Source: Magicicada septendecula
Taxonomy: Eukaryota; Arthropoda; Insecta; Hemiptera; Cicadidae
DNA: 64,000 nucleotides
Assembly: GCA_034769895.1 (NCBI GenBank)
Contig: CM068372.1
Span: 374,251,258 to 374,315,257 of the forward strand
Direction: 5' to 3'
The translations under genes and the position numbers were made by a program. Shown here piece by piece: positions 21,207 through 32,589 of the stretch; within the stretch, counting starts at the first letter, position 1; each line of letters starts with the position of its first letter. A model generated the notes under the pieces. It did not search any database. It had not been told where the DNA came from and saw nothing but the letters and a program-made list of their open reading frames with translations.

Positions 21207-22154
21207 ACCAAAATTGGTACAAAATAGAAATTTAACCACATATATTTGAACGGGGAGGGGGACCCCAAAAGAGGTACGTGACGAATTAAAATTTTTTATA
21301 CACTCTGGGTACAACAATTTTGAGGTACCTGTCACGTGCCTGCACTGCCTTAGAGTGATTATATAAAGTGAGGCAATGTTTCAAGTATTATTTCACCACT
21401 GTCATTTGCAAAATAAAAATTTAGCAAATGATAGAAGTTCCAGTATATTAAGAAAAATGGATTTTGTGGAGATGGGCTAGGGACTGGGCAGACGGCATGC
21501 ATGGATGAATGAGAGGGAGAGTAGATTTGTATAAATTGTAATTAAGGTAGTAAAAAAAAAAAAAAAAAAAAAAAGTGATTTAATGGTAGATTAGGGGAAC
21601 GTGAATTCACGTATGTTGTCTGCCCATCCCCTATTCCATCTCGGCAAAACCCCCGTTTCAGGCGGGGATACTGACCACTTAGTTATAAATTATAAGTTAT
21701 AAATTTAAAATGTAAATAAATTTTAGAATTAAGCGACCAAATATAATTGTCAAGTTTTAGTATCAGGGAATATGGGAACGTTTTGAAACAATGTGTAACA
21801 AAATATAAACTCGTTGTCAATACAAGAAGTGGGGATGACTTTGGGGGGTAGTTTGGTGCTCAATGAAGTGATATTAACAATGGAGTGTTGAACGGCATTG
21901 GTAGAAAGATTAATTTCATGTATTAAGTAATTAGTTAGTTATTAAGCGGCTATTGTGGGGGTGGCCTGTGCTCTCACAAGTAGCGAAAAGGGTTGGGGGT
22001 AGCAGTGAGTGTTACCTCCATCGGAGGCCGAGCTGGCGATAAATGTGCGGCACACCTTATCCGTGTAAAATAAAAAATTTTACACACATTACTAAATGAC
22101 AGTGTCGCACATAAAAATATTGATGTTTAACAGGCAGTGAAATTAGAGTTAGAT
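21207..22154. other. Gyp-A 3' non-coding spacer
   Basis: No protein. It includes an A-run at about 21552-21573 and a pyrimidine-rich stretch near 21620-21660. Probably untranslated RNA of the element. Confidence 0.5.
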
Positions 22155-22565
22155 TTCCTCGACTTTTCGAACGGTTACTGCCTTACCAGCACTAACCGTG
22201 GTTTTGGCTAGCGGCCAGCTATGGTCATATCAAGTCCCTTGACCATAGCTGACTTGAAATTGGTATATATTTGAAATTCAATGGGGGGAAATTAGAGGAA
22301 ATCTCCGGAACTAGGGAACAGCGGCTGCCACTCTGTTCGAGGAGGAACAGCAAGACCGGTGGCAGATCCGTTTTTAAGGGTGCATGATTTTATAACAAGA
22401 ATATTATGTTCACTATTTTAAAACTTAATAGCGGAAGCAGAGACACGGAGAGGTAAAAAACCCTGCTCCAAAATATACAGTCTCTGTGGAAGCGAAAGGG
22501 CGAGACAGTCCTCCATAATCTGAAATAGTGTGTGTGGCTGGGAGGTGACGCAAAGGAGTCACGAA
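22155..22565 (+). promoter_or_regulatory. Structured RNA module Q (Gyp-A)
   Basis: H1: CGGTTA 22172-22177 with TAACCG 22193-22198. H2: CAGCTATGGTCA 22216-22227 with TGACCATAGCTG 22240-22251, 12 bp perfect. H3: CTGCCAC 22325-22331 with GTGGCAG 22359-22365, enclosing CTGTTC 22333-22338 and GAACAG 22345-22350. H4: CAGAGAC 22438-22444 with GTCTCTG 22480-22486, inner GGAG/CTCC. H6: GTGAC 22545-22549 with GTCAC 22558-22562. Compared with Gyp-F the stems differ by paired changes. Confidence 0.75.
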
Positions 22566-24539
22566 CTTAAAGTTTATGACATAAAAGTTTTTGCTTATTT
22601 AAAGTTTAATTCAAATAAAACTGCTTGTGCTCTGTCCACATAATTATATGCTCAGACTCGTAAATTAAGGTGTTCATGCTATAATTTTAAGTGTATTATT
22701 TTATTGTTGTCTGTTAAATAAGCATTGATAAGAATATGTAATTTTATTATGTGTGTATTTGTTTAAGCCAATAAGTAAATCGTCTGGCAGGCTAACATAA
22801 GCATCAGAATCAGAGAAATGGGAAACAATGAGGTGAGAAGGGAGAATAAATAAAAATAAATATGTATATTTCATATAATTTGTCCAATCATGAAATGTGT
22901 TTTTAATATGTTAGGATATCAGCTGATCAATAATACCATGTCACTGGTATATTGGTTTGTAAATGTTACAAGTAATTAATGTTTAGTGTACTACAGATAT
23001 TTTGAAGTAAAGACAAAAAGAATATGAGAAATAAAATAGCAATAATTTATGCAAATTAATAAAAGATAATTTATGGGTGATAAATGTTTTATGGGACACA
23101 TATACCTGTCCAATTTGAATTAAAAGCTAAATGTGAAATGATAGAGATGAATATGATGTAATGTTGTTTTGAGTTGATGTAATGTAATAGAATCTTGAGA
23201 AGTATTGATGTTGACACGGTAGTTGGGGAGAATAATGGTAGAGTTCTGAATGATATATATTTATGTTTATAATTAATGAGGTTATTTTGTGTATTTGTAG
23301 TAATGTAATGAGATTGAGAATTTTGGGGATGGCAATTTTGTATTAGAGGGTAGTGTAAGGTAGGAGTCCGCAACAAGGGTTGGGACGGGATAGGAATAGA
23401 TTTTTGGGGGGAAGGGGCCGCCTTAGGTAGAATCCGGGCCGCCAAATAAGGGAATTGAGTTTTTTGGGTAGGGGAAACACGTATCCTAGGTACAAAGGGT
23501 TAGAGAGTATTTTATATGTAGAGAAGGTGGCGAATTGTGTTAAATGATAAGTTGGGGTTTAGAGTGTCCTGATTAGTAGATGTTTTGGTAGAGATGGGTG
23601 TCATAGGAGTTGAAGTGATTGATGTTAGAGTCAGAGGGAGGAAGGTCATATAGGCATACAGATATAATACAGAAAAATGAGAATAAATGAGTTACAACAC
23701 CCACAGTAATGTAGAATTAAACTGTTAACTAAAGAGAGGAATTTATAATCAAGATTATACAATTGTTTATTTTTTTCAACCAGTGACAGAATTTTGATAA
23801 AATTTGAAAATAATGTAAAGTCAAGAAGTGTTTATTTTAAATAATTTAAATGTCAAGTTGATGATTAATTATATTAATATTTGTTCGTTTTAAATATTTT
23901 GTTTTATTATGTTTTGTATTTCAAGTTAGGATATTACAGATGTTTAAAGTGTTTTCAGAAATCATACATAACATATGTAGGTCAAGGGTTTTGGACTTGA
24001 CCTAGTTACGATCAACTGATGAGGTCATATACACCTACTAAGCTTGTATAGTAGGAATCCAATTTTAATTTGTTTGTTTGATTAATTCAAACCAATATTT
24101 GAATAATTTTAATAAATGTTATTTAATAAATAAATTTAATAAAATTTTTTTTAATGAATAAATTTAAATTTTTTTTTGAATTTTAAAATTTTTGAATTTT
24201 TTAAATTTTTTTTGAAGAAAAAAAAAAAAAAAACTTGATTTTTCGCCTGCCAGCGAGTGAATATTTTAGATAATGATTTTATTATGTGTGCATTAACCAT
24301 GTTTCTTTTATTGTATTGCATTATATTAGTAGACTATAAGTGATTCTCCTGTTAGAATAAGGATGTGTTTATATTAGTAGAAATGTCTAGGTTAAGTCAT
24401 TTGTAACAAAAATTAGAAAAAAGAGGAAGAGAATTTTTTGATAAAAGATTATTTTTTTTGAATTTTGAATTTTTTAAATCTTTAGTAAATTTTAAAAGAA
24501 ATTTTATTTTTTTATGTGTTATGATAACATGTAATGTTA
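22566..24539 (+). other. Gyp-A 3' non-coding region with module S
   Basis: AT-rich without genes. Module S at about 23340-23610: GTCC 23366-23369 with GGAC 23383-23386 and CAAC 23371-23374 with GTTG 23379-23382 form one hairpin, followed by the AATAAGGGAATTGAG, GGGAAACACG and TTAGAGAGTATTTTAT blocks shared with Gyp-F. A/T homopolymer tracts lie at 24120-24240. Confidence 0.55.
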
Positions 24540-24893
24540 GTATGTGTGAGCCCAGTATTTGCTAAAGGCAGCCCAGCTTGCAAAAAAGGGGATCCATATC
24601 GGCGGAGGAGCTGGGATAATTTTAGCCAGGGATTGAGGATTTTGGGGGTAGCATGTTAGAAGACGAGGTGCGCCGTGGTGCGAGTCTGATCGATTTCTCG
24701 GTGTTGGGATCTCTAACGGAGAAGTCCAGTGATCTCGTTCAGATGAGTCCATGGTCGCTGAGCCAGGGGGGTCGTGTACCCATGAGAGTAAGAACCAGGG
24801 GGTTGTTGGCACCAGTTTCTCACCGGTCCTCTTCGGGGTTTGTCGATGAGATTTCTTCTGTCGTGGACAGCAGAATTCTTATCGAGGGGGTAT
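24540..24893 (+). promoter_or_regulatory. Module R, PPT hairpin and PPT (Gyp-A)
   Basis: Shares CCCAGTATTTGCTAAAGG, GGTGTTGGGATCTCT and GAGAAGTCCAGTGATCTCGT with the other elements. It ends in a 20-bp stem (24843-24862 with 24866-24885, two mismatches, 3-nt loop) whose 3' strand runs into GAGGGGGTAT, followed by the LTR at 24894. The stem sequence is largely different from Gyp-F and Gyp-D, while position and shape are kept. Confidence 0.75.
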
Positions 24894-26130
24894 TGTAGCG
24901 GGTCATTTTTGGGTATTTTTTTATTTTTTACCGTATGGGGCAAGTACATTTTTTTTCATTCATTTTGGTGCGGGCTTGTAAAAAGAAGTCGTGAAAATGT
25001 GTGTAACGAAATTATTGTGTAACAAAATTTATTCCATTGTGTAACAGAACAGTGTTGAGCAATGCGGCTGAAGAATTTGCCCCCTTCAAAATTCCAAGAA
25101 CTTTGCAAGTGTATTGACGCACAGGCGTGAGTGCCCACGCAAGCGCGCTCAAAAGGACGCCCTGACTAAAAAACCAAGATGGCTAGAGAGGATGATATTC
25201 ATCGCCTTCTCCAAGACGTTCCGGAAAGGCTGTTTAAGTCCCACCCACTTTAATGACGTCTGCCAATGCCTAGATGAGATCACGTACAATGTTAACCAAA
25301 AAACCTACATACATCGCATAGGACTAAGCTACAGTGACGGAAGATACGATCATGAGGCATTGGAGTTTCCGCCCTGCCTGAGTGTTTTGGAGGGAGGCAT
25401 GTTGGTAACGCTCTCCGCAGTCGACTAACCACACACGCCAAGCGTGGCTGCTATCAGTTTTGTGCCCGGGCAAAATTTCCGTATTTCTTCTTAAGTCAGC
25501 CGACAAAATAACTATGTGAGTTCAAAAACACATATACAACCGTGCCTATGGTGACGATGAATACCTATTGATCGTGATTAAATGTTACACGCTTGAAAAA
25601 ATCCGGAGAATGAAAGACTTTGTTAAACGCAAAACGTGGTCGGGCAAGACGATGCAACACACGTAATGTTACACACTAACGACTTATAGCGTTAATTTTA
25701 CATAACAAGGGGGTGTTTTTATATGAGTTTTTATATGAGGGGTTTTTAGAATGTGAGTAGTGCGTGTGCAGGCTGGGCTATTTTAAAGTAAGTAAATAAT
25801 AGAAGTTAAGCATAGTACGTAAGCTGTAGGAGTTGCACAATTTTTAAAAACCATGTAAACCTATAAATATGAAATTGGAAATTTTATAAATGGAACACTA
25901 ATAGATTCAATATTTCTGATTAATAAACAAAAACATAATTTCTCTTCCAAAAAATTGAGAGTTAGTTTCTTTCAAAACCTTAGTTCGTTTTATGTGCTGT
26001 CATAGTTCGTCGAACGAAATGGGTGTACCTCCACTACTCGATCCGGCCAGATCATTGATAAAAGGTAAGAGTGAAGTTGAATTTACGTAAAATATAAAAA
26101 TAAATATTACTTAAAATAATAAAAGTTACA
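24894..26130 (+). repeat. Gyp-A 3' LTR
   Basis: 1237 bp, nearly identical to 14438-15674. Differences noticed by eye include GTAACA/GTAACG, GTCTGCC/GTCCGCC, TCAGCC/TCGGCC, two at TCGGGCAAGACGATG, and CCGGCC/CCGACC. It is followed by AAAT. Confidence 0.9.
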
Positions 26131-26439
26131 AAATGTTAAATATAAATAATTATATATGTATAACTGAATGTATGAAAACAGAATTTTGTATGAGTGATGT
26201 AATGGAAAATTGGTGGCATTGCCAAGGAGACTGTTTTGTGGGATTGAAGATGATGAATTGTTAATTTTTGGATCTGTAGAAGAAAAGATGAAATAAAAAT
26301 TGTTCTTTTGATATTTAAAGTGAAATTGATGGAAATGAAAATTGGTACAACAAAAACTGAGAAGATATTGATTATATTATAACATTAAAAAAATGTTCAA
26401 CTAACCAAAAATAATAAAAAGATCTCCGAAGAGAAATAA
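26131..26439. other. Unassigned sequence between Gyp-A and Gyp-B
   Basis: AT-rich, no gene. It should be the continuation of the DNA that Gyp-A inserted into (the AAAT at 26131 is the target duplication), meeting the truncated start of Gyp-B pol near 26440. Confidence 0.45.
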
Positions 26440-27205
26440 TGAAACGCTACAAGTGGGGGTAACTGGAGTACGGAGTAAAAGAGTTACTAAACAAGTACAA
26501 TTAAATATATTCCTTAATGAAACTGAGTTTGAAAATACCTTTCTAGTAGTTAAGGGACTGAGTTTAGATGTAATCTTAGGAAATGATTTTTTGGAGAGAA
26601 ATGGGGCAGTAATAGATTTTAATAAACGGATAGTAGAATTTAATAGTGGGAGTGAACCAGTCAGGGTTAATTTTAAGAGGGTGTTAGATGAGATTAGAGT
26701 TACGGGGGTAAAAATGATACAAAAGCGGGTAGGCGATGGAGAAACCAAAGTGAATATATGTCGAGAGAGTGAGATTGTAGAAAGCGTGGAGGGAGAGATT
26801 CATGTGAGTGATGAGAGAGTATGGGAAAATAGGGCGGATAAATTTTTTAATGAGGGTGGAGTTGTAGGGAGTCCCCAACAACAGGAGTTGTGGGCAGTAG
26901 TGGAGCGTTTTAGAGATGTGTTTGCGGAGTTGCCTGGAAAAGCCAGGGACTATGTATGTGATCTGAAGGTTCGGGAACACTCACCCTACATGCAGAGGAG
27001 TTATCCAGTGCTGTTTTCAAAGAGGAGAGCAGTGCAAGAGGAGTTGGATAGAATGGTGGAGGGAGACATTATTGAGAGATCGATATCGCCTTACTCGAAC
27101 CCATTAGTGGTAGTAATAAAGAAGGACGGTAAGGTAAGATTATGTTTAGATGCTAGAAAAATAAATCAGATAATAATACCTGACCGGAGTCACCGGAATC
27201 TATAA
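26440..27205 (+). pseudogene. Gyp-B protease C-part and RT fingers
   Basis: Starts with GVTGVRSKRVTKQVQLN, the flap-to-end part of the protease (the DTG region is lost), through VILGNDFLERNGAVIDFNKR to the RT fingers (KKDGKVRLCLDARKINQ). A one-base deletion in a G run near 27187 shifts the frame and ends it at 27205. Confidence 0.75.
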
Positions 27206-27240
27206 ATGAGATTTTTCAGAAATTTAGTGGGGTCAAGTAC

Positions 27241-27747
27241 ATGACATCTTTGGATTTAACAGCAGCATACTGGCAGGTACCGTTAGCAGCAGAGAGTCGG
27301 AGATATACTGAATTTCTCTTCAATGGTAAGAATTATCAGTTCAAGCGTTTGCCATTTGGGCTAAACACTAGTGTAGCGAGCTTTATAAAATGTTTAGATA
27401 TGATATTGCAACCTAAGGACTTAGATTTTTTGACTGTATACGTTGATGACATATTAATAGCGTCAAGAACATTAGCGGAACATTTAGAACATATTGAATA
27501 TGTATTAGATAAATTGCAAAATGGGGGTTTAACAGTTAATTGGGAGAAGTCGAAGTTTCTACAAACTGAAATACATTTTTTGGGTTTTATTATAACTCCA
27601 GAGGGAATTCTAGCTAACCCTGATAAAGTAGAAGCTATAATGCGCTTTCCAGAACTGAAGAATATTCAACAGCTACAAAGTTTTTTGGGTCTGTGTAATT
27701 TCTGTAGAAAATTCCAGAAAATTACGCACAGACGACAGCAAGGTTGA
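27241..27747 (+). pseudogene. Gyp-B RT palm and thumb
   Basis: TSLDLTAAYWQVPL, KRLPFGLNTSVASFIKC, YVDDILIAS and SFLGLCNFCRKFQK are present, so the catalytic Asps are intact. A one-base deletion in an A run near 27718 ends the frame; the next frame continues without loss. Both breaks in Gyp-B RT are single-base losses in homopolymers and could be sequencing errors. Confidence 0.8.
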
Positions 27748-29321
27748 GTGCCGTACTACAGAAAAATAAACAATGGAAATGGGGAGAGAAGGAAAGGGAG
27801 GCATTCGAGGAGATAAAGAAAAAATTTACAAATATCATAATGATGAATCACCCTGATTTTTTGAAAACCTTTTACTTACAGACTGACGCCAGTAACGTCG
27901 CCCTGGGAGCGGAGTTGTATCAGGAGGATAACGACAAAGAGCACCACACGATAGCTTTCCCCAGCAGATCTCTTTTGGCAGCTGAAAGAAATTATACAAC
28001 TATGGAGAAGGAGTTGCTGAGTATCGTGTTTGCTGTAAGGAAGTTTCGCACATACATCTTGGGGAACAAGACAGTTATCAGGACGGGTCACAAAGCACTA
28101 TCATTCTTGAACTCCTGGAGATTAACCCATAGCCGTCTAACCAGGTGGGTACTAACCTTACAGGAATACAATTTTTCATGGGAGTATATTAAGGGGACAG
28201 ACAATAAAGTACCAGACACTCTTTCCAGGGTAGATATCGTAGAAAATAAAACAGGGAGGGATCTTAAGGAGATAGAAATTTTTCGATTAACAAGGGAGGA
28301 TAGAATTTTTGGTGAGGAATTAAGGGATATTAAGAGCATGCAAAGATCTGAAAATAAATCAGGTAAAATAATTGCTAGTTTAGAAGCGGATGTAGAGGGG
28401 TCGGAATATAACGCACGTTTCCAAATATATCAGGGAATTCTGTTCAAAAAGATAGAAGGGGGTGAACGTGATTGGAGATTAGTTGTACCAGAAGGGTTGA
28501 TAGATAGAATTATTTGGGATTGCCATATAAGGTGTGGGCATTTTGGGGCGAAAAAGTGTACTAATTTTTTAAAAGAGTCATGTGTTTTTAAGAAAATGGA
28601 GAGGCGAGTACGAAGGTTATTACGGGTATGTGATTTGTGTCAGAGGTCTAAGGTAGTGAATTATAGGGTAGAAGGGGAATTGAATTATATTAAAGTGGAG
28701 AGACCATTTGATTTAGTTGCTGTAGATTTATATGGGCCATTGCCCAAGGGTAGGAGTGGAGTAATGTATGTTTTTGTTGTTTTAGACACGTTTTCTAAGT
28801 TTGTTAGGTTATATAGTGTGAAGAGAGCGACGAGCAAGGTGCTGAGTGAAAAGATAACACGAGATTATATGGTAAATGTAGGTAAGCCGAAGGTAATTTT
28901 ATCCGATCATGGACCCCAATTTATAAGTGGTAGGTGGAGACAAACTCTTGGATGGGAAGGCATCATACCCAAGCATACGGCAGTTTACCATCCACAATCC
29001 AACCAGGCAGAACAGGTGATGAGAGAGATTGGTAGGATATTTCAGGCGTATTGTCACGCCAAGCATACAGAATGGCCATTCTACGTTAAGAAAGTAGAAG
29101 AATGGTTGAATAGTACCACCCACGAATCCACCGGGTTTACGCCGTATGAATTAATAAAGGGAACAAGGCCATCAAGAATATTGGAACAACTTTTTGAGTA
29201 TCCACCAGAAAATCAAACTATAGACGTGAATATGAAGATCCGACTAGCGAATGAAAATTTACTCACAAAAGGGGAAAGGAGAAAGCAGAGATATGATGCT
29301 AAAGGTAAGTGGACTATGTGA
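27744..29321 (+). CDS. Gyp-B RNase H and integrase (uninterrupted)
   Basis: 525 residues covering RNase H (QTDASNVALGAELYQED, TMEKELLSIVFAVRKF, RTGHKALSF, where Gly replaces the Asp seen as RTDH in Gyp-A) and integrase (CHIRCGHFGAKKC ... CDLCQRSK; AVDLYGPL; ILSDHGPQFISG; HPQSNQAEQVMRE). It shows that RNase H and integrase are one frame in this family. It is cut by the Gyp-C insertion at 29317; the last codon and stop come from the Gyp-C LTR. Confidence 0.85.
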   Translation: MSAVLQKNKQWKWGEKEREAFEEIKKKFTNIIMMNHPDFLKTFYLQTDASNVALGAELYQEDNDKEHHTIAFPSRSLLAAERNYTTMEKELLSIVFAVRKFRTYILGNKTVIRTGHKALSFLNSWRLTHSRLTRWVLTLQEYNFSWEYIKGTDNKVPDTLSRVDIVENKTGRDLKEIEIFRLTREDRIFGEELRDIKSMQRSENKSGKIIASLEADVEGSEYNARFQIYQGILFKKIEGGERDWRLVVPEGLIDRIIWDCHIRCGHFGAKKCTNFLKESCVFKKMERRVRRLLRVCDLCQRSKVVNYRVEGELNYIKVERPFDLVAVDLYGPLPKGRSGVMYVFVVLDTFSKFVRLYSVKRATSKVLSEKITRDYMVNVGKPKVILSDHGPQFISGRWRQTLGWEGIIPKHTAVYHPQSNQAEQVMREIGRIFQAYCHAKHTEWPFYVKKVEEWLNSTTHESTGFTPYELIKGTRPSRILEQLFEYPPENQTIDVNMKIRLANENLLTKGERRKQRYDAKGKWTM

Positions 29322-30585
29322 TCTTTCAAATCACATACATATAACTACCTTTACCATAAACATTGTATAATTACGGGCGCCATGATGGAAATTACCAACA
29401 TATGATATTAGACTTATTTTGCGGGCCAGAATTCGTGTTAAGCGAACGATATGATAGCGGGAAGTGTTATCTGAAATAAATACTCTTAGTTGAAATGGTT
29501 ACCAAAATATTATTATTATCAAAAAGATTCTACATATAAAAATGATTCTACTATGTGCCAAACACGCACGTTACTAGGCCTCGGGGCGTAGTCCTATATA
29601 TGTTTGAATAAACATTATTAGAAATAAACATTGTAAATATACTAAACATATAATAAAATGAAATAGAATATAATATGCTAAAACCAAAACAAATTTAATA
29701 CCTACACAACCCAGCACTTAGAAATTATACGACACTCTCTCCCTCTCTCTCTCTCCCTCTCACACTCTCTCTCTCTCTCACTCTGGTACAATTTCTTTTA
29801 ACTGAGCTCATTTCAATTTCTTAAACAGATTTTGATTCAAAATTTTGGTCATTTTATATTGAATGAAATGTTATTTGATGTGAAAATAAAATTGATGTTG
29901 GAACGATCTCACCCATATGTTGTACAGGTCTCACCGCACTTCTAGGGTCGTCCGTTTCATGCACAATCTGTAATTTTACATCGTTCTAGAGGCCCACCGC
30001 CGTGTCTGCCCACGAAAACGCCTTGGACAGATTCTATACGCACTAGTTTTATGGACGATCCATCGGCCGATGACACCTGTCCAATTTCGTTAACGCCCCA
30101 ACATTTCCGATATTTTAGTTAGTTAATTAACCACTTTCAGTGGTGTAAAAGTTGAAATTCACACTCGGTGAACGGTTTGCCGGCCGGCTGCGCTCACGCT
30201 TTTTGATGAAATGACCAAGATCCTTTGTTTCATATTTCTTAGGTGGAGCGAAAACTACGTCACCCGGCTTTGTTCATCTGTTTACAGCTTCAACAACACA
30301 TTCTTCATCGCTGGCGTCATCAGGGATAGGCACCTTATCTCAGTATGCGACATACGGTTTTTTGCTGTGTTTCATGTTTTTTGCGATGAAACAGTTAGAA
30401 TCCTGGCAATTCACTTTTGCGTTTACTAAATATTTATATAGTTCACTCACTGTAGCTTTACAAGGATTATTAAATGTTTAATTATTTATGACCAAATTGT
30501 TAAAATATGAAGGAATACAATACTTATGGTCTTTTATACCATGTTTTTGTTAATTTAAAGATTGTACCATAATTGTACCTTTACA
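29317..30585 (-). repeat. Gyp-C 3' LTR
   Basis: About 1269 bp. It matches 35164-36407 along its whole length, differing mainly in the length of a CT-rich microsatellite (about 29738-29785) and about ten substitutions by eye. Read on the minus strand it starts TGTAAAGGTAC and follows a GAGGGGGTTTT polypurine tract. Confidence 0.9.
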
Positions 30586-31010
30586 AAAACCCCCTCAATG
30601 AAAGATTTTTGCCGAAGCATAAAAACTTTCATTGACCCATTCATGCTTCCTAAAGGGATCAGCCAAGATAGGTCGCCACAACCCCCTTACAATTTATATA
30701 AAAGAAAACAATAACTCACCCGTGGTCTGATGACAATGACAGTACCTGCATGACCTTATTGGACTTCTCCTTCGAGATCCCAACACCATAAGGCCACTTA
30801 GGCGCGTAACGCCCCTGCTCTGACGCGCTGGCCAGCTCAGGACCGCCGTCATAACATCACCAAACACTGAAACAATAAATGAAAAATATCAAAATAGTGG
30901 CTTGGTAAATTACTCTATCCTTAACTGATCTGGTTCCCCTTAGCTAGGTGCTGGTTTGTGCCAATAAGCATTGGGTTTGCTTGTATTACTAGAAATATAA
31001 TTACCAAAAA
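30586..31010 (-). promoter_or_regulatory. PPT, PPT hairpin and module R (Gyp-C)
   Basis: On the minus strand: an AACCAGCACCTAGCTAAGG block, GGCCAGCGCGTCAGAGCAGG, GTGTTGGGATCTCGAAGGAG, then a hairpin whose outer stem TCAATGAAAG/CTTTCATTGA (30595-30604 with 30626-30635) surrounds a TTCG loop, directly followed by GAGGGGGTTTT and the LTR. Gyp-F has GAGAG/CTCTC where this copy has GAAAG/CTTTC, a paired change. Confidence 0.75.
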
Positions 31011-32580
31011 TGTAACTCACAAGAATTATCTAGAATTTCCATTCTCATTATGGACTACCCTGAATTATAAAATCATTTCAATTCCCATCGATAATACTTA
31101 ACTCTTTCTATTTTATAATTATTATAATTATAAAAGAAACACATATTGATATAAAAAGAATTTAATTATAACTGAAAATATGGAAATTCCCATATAAATC
31201 TCCCAAATATTCAAACATGGAGAAAAACAAATTATAGAGAAACAAAATAATTAATAACATTTTATTGAAATTAAACTTATTATTAAAATCATTACTATCA
31301 TTATTAACAGGTAATAATTGTTATTGACAGCGCCAATTATATTTACCCCTCTTTCTCCTCCACACACACTATTTCCATAAATCATGTTAAAATTTCATAA
31401 CATAATACATGATAATACATTGATACATTAATACATATGATCATTATATTAATACATTTTAAATTCATATTCAATCTTGACATTCTATCTATTTAACTTG
31501 CATTTAAAAAAAATTTACAATTTCATTTAATTGATTAATTAAACCTCAATTATTTATTATAATTATTAATATTTATTTAAAATTATTATTAATATTCATA
31601 TTACATTGTTATTATAATATTATTCATTTCCTACTTCCTTTATACTCTGAATTTTCTACCCACCTAACTACCTAACCTTTCACCTTCTAATCATTTTTTA
31701 GTCTGGGTGACTCCTGTACTTATTATAATCTTACTCACCTTTCTTCTAACTAACCACCAAATTTACCTATCATGACACCAATATCTCAATTATAAACACC
31801 TTTACTAATTTCATTTAAATCCTATGGCACCGCTCGTCTTTGTATAGAGATGGGTGTTCCCTAACTGGCTATATACATTCATAATATTTTGCCCTTCCAA
31901 AATTCGGCAAACACTCCCTTAAACTACACTAATACCTGCCACAACGCTATACGTTGGCTACTCCTTATCACCTCACCCCCACTACAAAATATCATCAACA
32001 ACAAATATATGTTTAACCTTGACTTTACTCACCTCTACAAATAATCACTAACTACTGTGTCCCTAAATATCTAATACTTTCTCTTTGTATTATTTACTTC
32101 AAAATTCTTAACTATCTAACTCCCATTTACTTCAATTAAATAACTCACATGCTTCTATCTATACCCAGGCTTTATCCCTGTTTAAACATTCTACCTTACT
32201 GTAATCATTGCCAATTATCTTATAAAATTCATCTCTCACCTACTCATAACAATACATCTCACCTTTCAAATATATGTATTTTTACTTAATCATTTATTAT
32301 TATTCATTAGGAATTACCTTCATTACAAATTAATTAATAATTTACCTTCTATGACAATTAATAATTTACTTCTGTTACCAAGATAGTACAGCTTTCTTTT
32401 GTACCCTTTGAATTCAGTAATTGACCTTTAAATATTATTCATTTGTTTAAACTTGTTTAATTAAACAAAACATGTTAAATATTAAAATACATAATAACTG
32501 GTGTACACAAAATATACCTGTAATACAACATCAAAAATACATTGATATATAAATACATATAAAACAATGAAAAATATACA
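31011..32580 (-). other. Gyp-C non-coding region, module S remnant
   Basis: Very AT-rich with no protein. Near 31990-31840 (minus) there is a diverged module S: CAACG 31942-31946 pairs CGTTG 31952-31956, within a block ending in GAACACCCATCTCTAT. Module Q hairpins were not found. Confidence 0.45.
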
Positions 32581-32589
32581 ATAGAACAC

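Larger units (their letters stand above)
14438..26130 (+). mobile_element. Gyp-A: complete-structure Ty3/gypsy retrotransposon
   Basis: An 11.7-kb element with two 1237-bp LTRs (14438-15674; 24894-26130) of TGT...ACA form and an AAAT target duplication (14434-14437; 26131-26134). Order: LTR, PBS, gag, pol (PR-RT-RH), integrase, then about 3.9 kb of 3' non-coding DNA carrying structured modules P, Q, S and R, PPT, LTR. By eye I count about six differences between the LTRs, roughly 0.5%, so the insertion is young. The pol region nevertheless has stops and a frameshift. Confidence 0.9.

Noticed and set aside
21028-21335. Short proteins over module P on both strands
   Set aside because: Base-paired RNA stems explain the conservation; the frames are not kept in Gyp-B.
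29738-29785. CRISPR-like or other regulated repeat array
   Set aside because: It is a CT-rich microsatellite that differs in length between the two LTRs of one element.
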